Below, one piece after another: positions 6,748-8,493 of a DNA stretch of 8,493 nucleotides; the first letter of the stretch is position 1, and each line of letters opens with the position of its first letter. The position numbers and the translations under genes are program-made. The DNA is from Sphingobacteriaceae bacterium (GTDB taxonomy: Bacteria > Bacteroidota > Bacteroidia > B-17B0 > Aurantibacillaceae): assembly GCA_023251695.1 (NCBI GenBank), contig JAHEYE010000143.1:1-8493 (forward strand), read 5' to 3'. Under the pieces are notes generated by a model. It saw only the letters and a program-made list of their open reading frames with translations. It was not told where the DNA came from and made no database searches.

Positions 6748-7224
6748 ATGCCTTTAGCTTATGCGATACTAAAAAATCTGTTCGTTAATACAGCGGAAAA
6801 GTTTTTTACCAAAGAGGAACAGGATTTAATTGTGAGTGCAATTAATACTGCCGAAAAAAATACTTCGGGTGAGATCCGCGTGCATTTGGAAGCTATTTGT
6901 TATGGTGATGCCATGGTTCGTGCAAAAAAAGTGTTTACTAAACTTGGTATGCAGAAAACCAAGGAGCAAAATGGAATTTTAATTTATATTGCTACCGACA
7001 GCCATAAAATAGCTGTAATAGGTGATGCAGGTATTCATAAAAAATTAGGCGCTGAGTATTGGGATAAAATTGTTCAGGGTCTTGTTTCCAAATTCAAAAA
7101 TGGGGAGCATGGGGCAGGTTTAGCTGATGCGATTATTGATTGCGGAAAACAACTCCAACACTATTTTCCTTTTGCAAGTGATGATAAGAATGAATTGAAC
7201 GATTCTATTTCATTTAAGGCATGA
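6748..7224 (+). CDS. TPM-domain protein without export signal
   Basis: This 158-residue protein consists mainly of a TPM domain (TLP18.3/Psb32/MOLO-1 fold). The domain begins around FFTKEEQDLI (19-28), continues with TSGEIRVHLE (39-48) and NGILIYIA (75-82), and includes GDAGI (92-96). TPM domains have been linked to phosphatase activity in plants and to membrane-associated roles elsewhere, but the bacterial function is unsettled. There is no convincing signal peptide or membrane helix and no Gly-rich tail, unlike the next gene, so it may act in the cytoplasm. No alternative start upstream of the domain looks better than the ATG at 6748. It lies 53 bp after lemA, and its stop overlaps the next start as ATGA, so the three genes are probably one operon. 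Confidence 0.85.
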   Translation: MPLAYAILKNLFVNTAEKFFTKEEQDLIVSAINTAEKNTSGEIRVHLEAICYGDAMVRAKKVFTKLGMQKTKEQNGILIYIATDSHKIAVIGDAGIHKKLGAEYWDKIVQGLVSKFKNGEHGAGLADAIIDCGKQLQHYFPFASDDKNELNDSISFKA

Positions 7225-7958
7225 GAAAATTTCTTAGCATAATATTTCTTTCTCTTTCTTTGCTTTCCTTTTCGCAGGTGGCTGAAAGACCGAGTCCGCA
7301 AAAATTGTACAATAATTTATCAAAGGAGTATCCAAACTTCTTAAGTGAATCAGAAGCATCTACTATCGAAGGAAAGCTTGAAGCTTTCAGCAGGGAAACC
7401 AGTAATCAAATTGTAGTTGTAGTTGTGGATGACATTGGCGGAACGGATCCTGCTTCATATGCTACGGAATTAGGGACATCGTGGGGCGTAGGAAAAAAGG
7501 AAGCAAACAATGGCATTGTTGTTTTACTAAAGCCAAACACGCATGATCTTTTTATTGCGGTTGGTTATGGATTAGAAGGTGCGATTCCTGACTTGGCGAC
7601 AAAACGGATCCGTGAAGAAGAAATGAATCCTTATTTAAAGAGCGGCGATAATTTTGCTGCCATAAATAATGGTACAGATAAACTAATGGCTCTTGCAAAA
7701 GGCGAAATCGATGTTAAGGATTATGCCAAAAAGGACCAAATGAATGGATCTCTTAAAATTATTATTCTGATTGTAGTTGCTTTTCTTTTTCTTAAAATAT
7801 TTTTTGGTAAAGGTGGCGGAACAGGTTTTGGGGGAAGCGGTCGTTATTACCGTGGCAGTAGTTTTGGAGGTTTTAGCGGTGGCGGAGGAGGTGGCGGCGG
7901 CTTCGGAGGTTTTGGCGGAGGAAGTTTTGGTGGTGGTGGTTCCGGCGGGAAGTGGTGA
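7221..7958 (+). CDS. Exported TPM-domain protein with membrane helix and Gly-rich tail (YgcG-like)
   Basis: This 245-residue protein starts with a signal peptide (1 to about 18, cleavage likely near SFS-QV). The TPM domain follows (about 38-160), with NQIVVVVVDD (62-71), NGIVVLL (97-103) and VGYGLEG (114-120), a strong family signature. A membrane helix spans about 178-195. The tail (196-245) holds 30 glycines in 50 residues, including eight in a row (220-227), and ends in SGGKW. Signal peptide, TPM, one membrane helix and a Gly-rich end form the usual YgcG layout, which places the TPM domain in the periplasm. Its start overlaps the upstream TPM gene as ATGA and it closes the lemA operon. The low-complexity tail is encoded by GGT/GGC/GGA-rich DNA that creates spurious open frames on other strands. 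Biochemical function is unknown. Confidence 0.9.
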   Translation: MRKFLSIIFLSLSLLSFSQVAERPSPQKLYNNLSKEYPNFLSESEASTIEGKLEAFSRETSNQIVVVVVDDIGGTDPASYATELGTSWGVGKKEANNGIVVLLKPNTHDLFIAVGYGLEGAIPDLATKRIREEEMNPYLKSGDNFAAINNGTDKLMALAKGEIDVKDYAKKDQMNGSLKIIILIVVAFLFLKIFFGKGGGTGFGGSGRYYRGSSFGGFSGGGGGGGGFGGFGGGSFGGGGSGGKW

Positions 7959-8009
7959 TTTCAATTTGGCAATTCGACAATATAAATTTAAATGTTTCAG
8001 CCTAAGGCT

Positions 8010-8027
8010 TCCCTTCGGGATTGTTTT
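8010..8027 (+). terminator. Possible weak terminator after the lemA-TPM operon
   Basis: TCCC-TTC-GGGA (8010-8020) can form a 4-bp GC hairpin and is followed by the T-rich TTGTTTT. A second mini-hairpin, AGCC-TAA-GGCT (7999-8009), abuts it upstream. The position, 52 bp after the last stop of the operon, suits a terminator, but the stem is short, so this is tentative. Confidence 0.28.
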
Positions 8028-8073
8028 GTGTTATATGTTTAGCCTTACCTACGCAATGTTTAACATATAACAC
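8028..8073. repeat. 12-bp perfect inverted repeat with 22-nt loop
   Basis: GTGTTATATGTT (8028-8039) is exactly complementary to AACATATAACAC (8062-8073). The stem is AT-rich and neither side extends further. It sits between two convergent genes. It could be part of a bidirectional terminator, a protein-binding site or a small mobile-element remnant; the sequence alone does not decide. Confidence 0.6.
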
Positions 8074-8092
8074 TTAATAAAAAATTATTAAG
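8073..8092. repeat. 8-bp inverted repeat with AAAA loop
   Basis: CTTAATAA (8073-8080) and TTATTAAG (8085-8092) form a perfect 8-bp stem around four A. It shares its first base with the larger inverted repeat on its left. Read on the minus strand the loop and stem give a run of six T, so it might help end transcripts coming from the T9SS cargo gene. Confidence 0.5.
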
Positions 8093-8192
8093 GATAAATA
8101 GTAGTGAAAGTTAATTCCACCTTGGTGTACCGATGTTTGCCATTCATCTTCATTCTTGATTCAATAAGATTCCGTAATTCTTTCCTGCCGCG

Positions 8193-8493
8193 TTATTTCA
8201 GACTCACGACTTTTATGTAAGTATCAGGCTTGCTGTTTTGTTTAATGCAAAGCATGTATAAGCTGCTTGCTAAACCTTCGGTATCAAACTTTATAATTCC
8301 GCTCCGTTCCGTAATATTTTTTTGCTGAATGATGCGGCCGCTTCCTACCTCAATTAATTGAACTGATGAATTTAAATAATCACCCTCCAGCGAATATTTT
8401 AAATTTAATTCGTTGCTGAATGGATTAGGGTAAACACTTAAGTTATTATTAATTGTATTAGCAGTAATGCCTGTACTTAACAAAGTGCAATTC
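8193..8493 (-). CDS. T9SS cargo protein, C-terminal sorting domain, 5' end outside window
   Basis: The minus-strand frame is open to the right edge, so only about the last 100 residues are present. They form a typical type A sorting domain of the type IX secretion system: the VYPNPFSNELNL motif, a beta-rich middle (VQLIEVGSGRIIQQ), the SSLYMLCIK strand (equivalent to the usual G-x-Y-x-L segment) and a terminal Lys-rich VVSLK. Such domains direct outer-membrane translocation and are removed by the PorU sortase, leaving the cargo on the surface or released. The cargo's own function lies outside the window. The first in-frame TTG (8483) is not a real start because the frame continues beyond it. 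Confidence 0.85.
   Translation of the reverse strand, partial: NCTLLSTGITANTINNNLSVYPNPFSNELNLKYSLEGDYLNSSVQLIEVGSGRIIQQKNITERSGIIKFDTEGLASSLYMLCIKQNSKPDTYIKVVSLK

Noticed and set aside
7683..8070. Thr/Ala-rich minus-strand and Val/Ala-rich plus-strand open frames over the Gly-rich tail
   Set aside because: They are shadows of the GGN-rich codons of the YgcG-like protein and show no independent domain or start signal.

Overview
The window looks like a chromosomal piece of a Bacteroidota genome. The evidence is AT-rich DNA, genes without Shine-Dalgarno sequences, Bacteroidota-type -7 promoter boxes (TAnnTTTG) directly at start codons, and a type IX secretion (T9SS) C-terminal sorting domain at the right edge. 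I cannot name the genus.

Left part (2-2141, + strand): the distal end of a surface-polysaccharide cluster. It holds the C-terminal third or so of an asparagine synthase (asnB type), a GT4 glycosyltransferase and a WcaF-type left-handed beta-helix acetyltransferase. All three are joined by start/stop overlaps (ATTGA, ATGA), so they are probably one translationally coupled operon that builds and acetylates a glycan.

Middle (2138-6057): four transcription units alternate in orientation. A minus-strand metallo-beta-lactamase-fold protein resembles the non-Rieske part of CMP-Neu5Ac hydroxylase and meets the acetyltransferase tail to tail. A plus-strand SiaC/DUF1987 regulatory phosphoprotein diverges from it. 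The minus-strand uvrB (excision repair) meets siaC tail to tail. In both convergent pairs the stop codons overlap in 4 bp. The MBL gene, siaC and uvrB each carry a TAnnTTTG box 2-7 nt before the ATG, which suggests leaderless or nearly leaderless mRNAs and decides their start codons.

Right part (6107-7958, + strand): a lemA - TPM - TPM operon. It encodes a membrane-anchored LemA protein, a small TPM-domain protein without an export signal, and an exported, membrane-anchored TPM protein of the YgcG type with a Gly-rich tail ending in Trp. A tract of three tandem 8-mers lies between lemA and the first TPM gene.

Right edge (7959-8493): a 234-bp intergenic stretch with several inverted repeats, then the C-terminal end of a minus-strand T9SS cargo protein that runs off the window.

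No IS element, CRISPR array, tRNA or rRNA was seen. The most interesting signals are the start-codon-abutting promoters, the orphan SiaC, the Rieske-less CMAH-like protein, and the repeat structures at 6710-6733 and 7999-8092.
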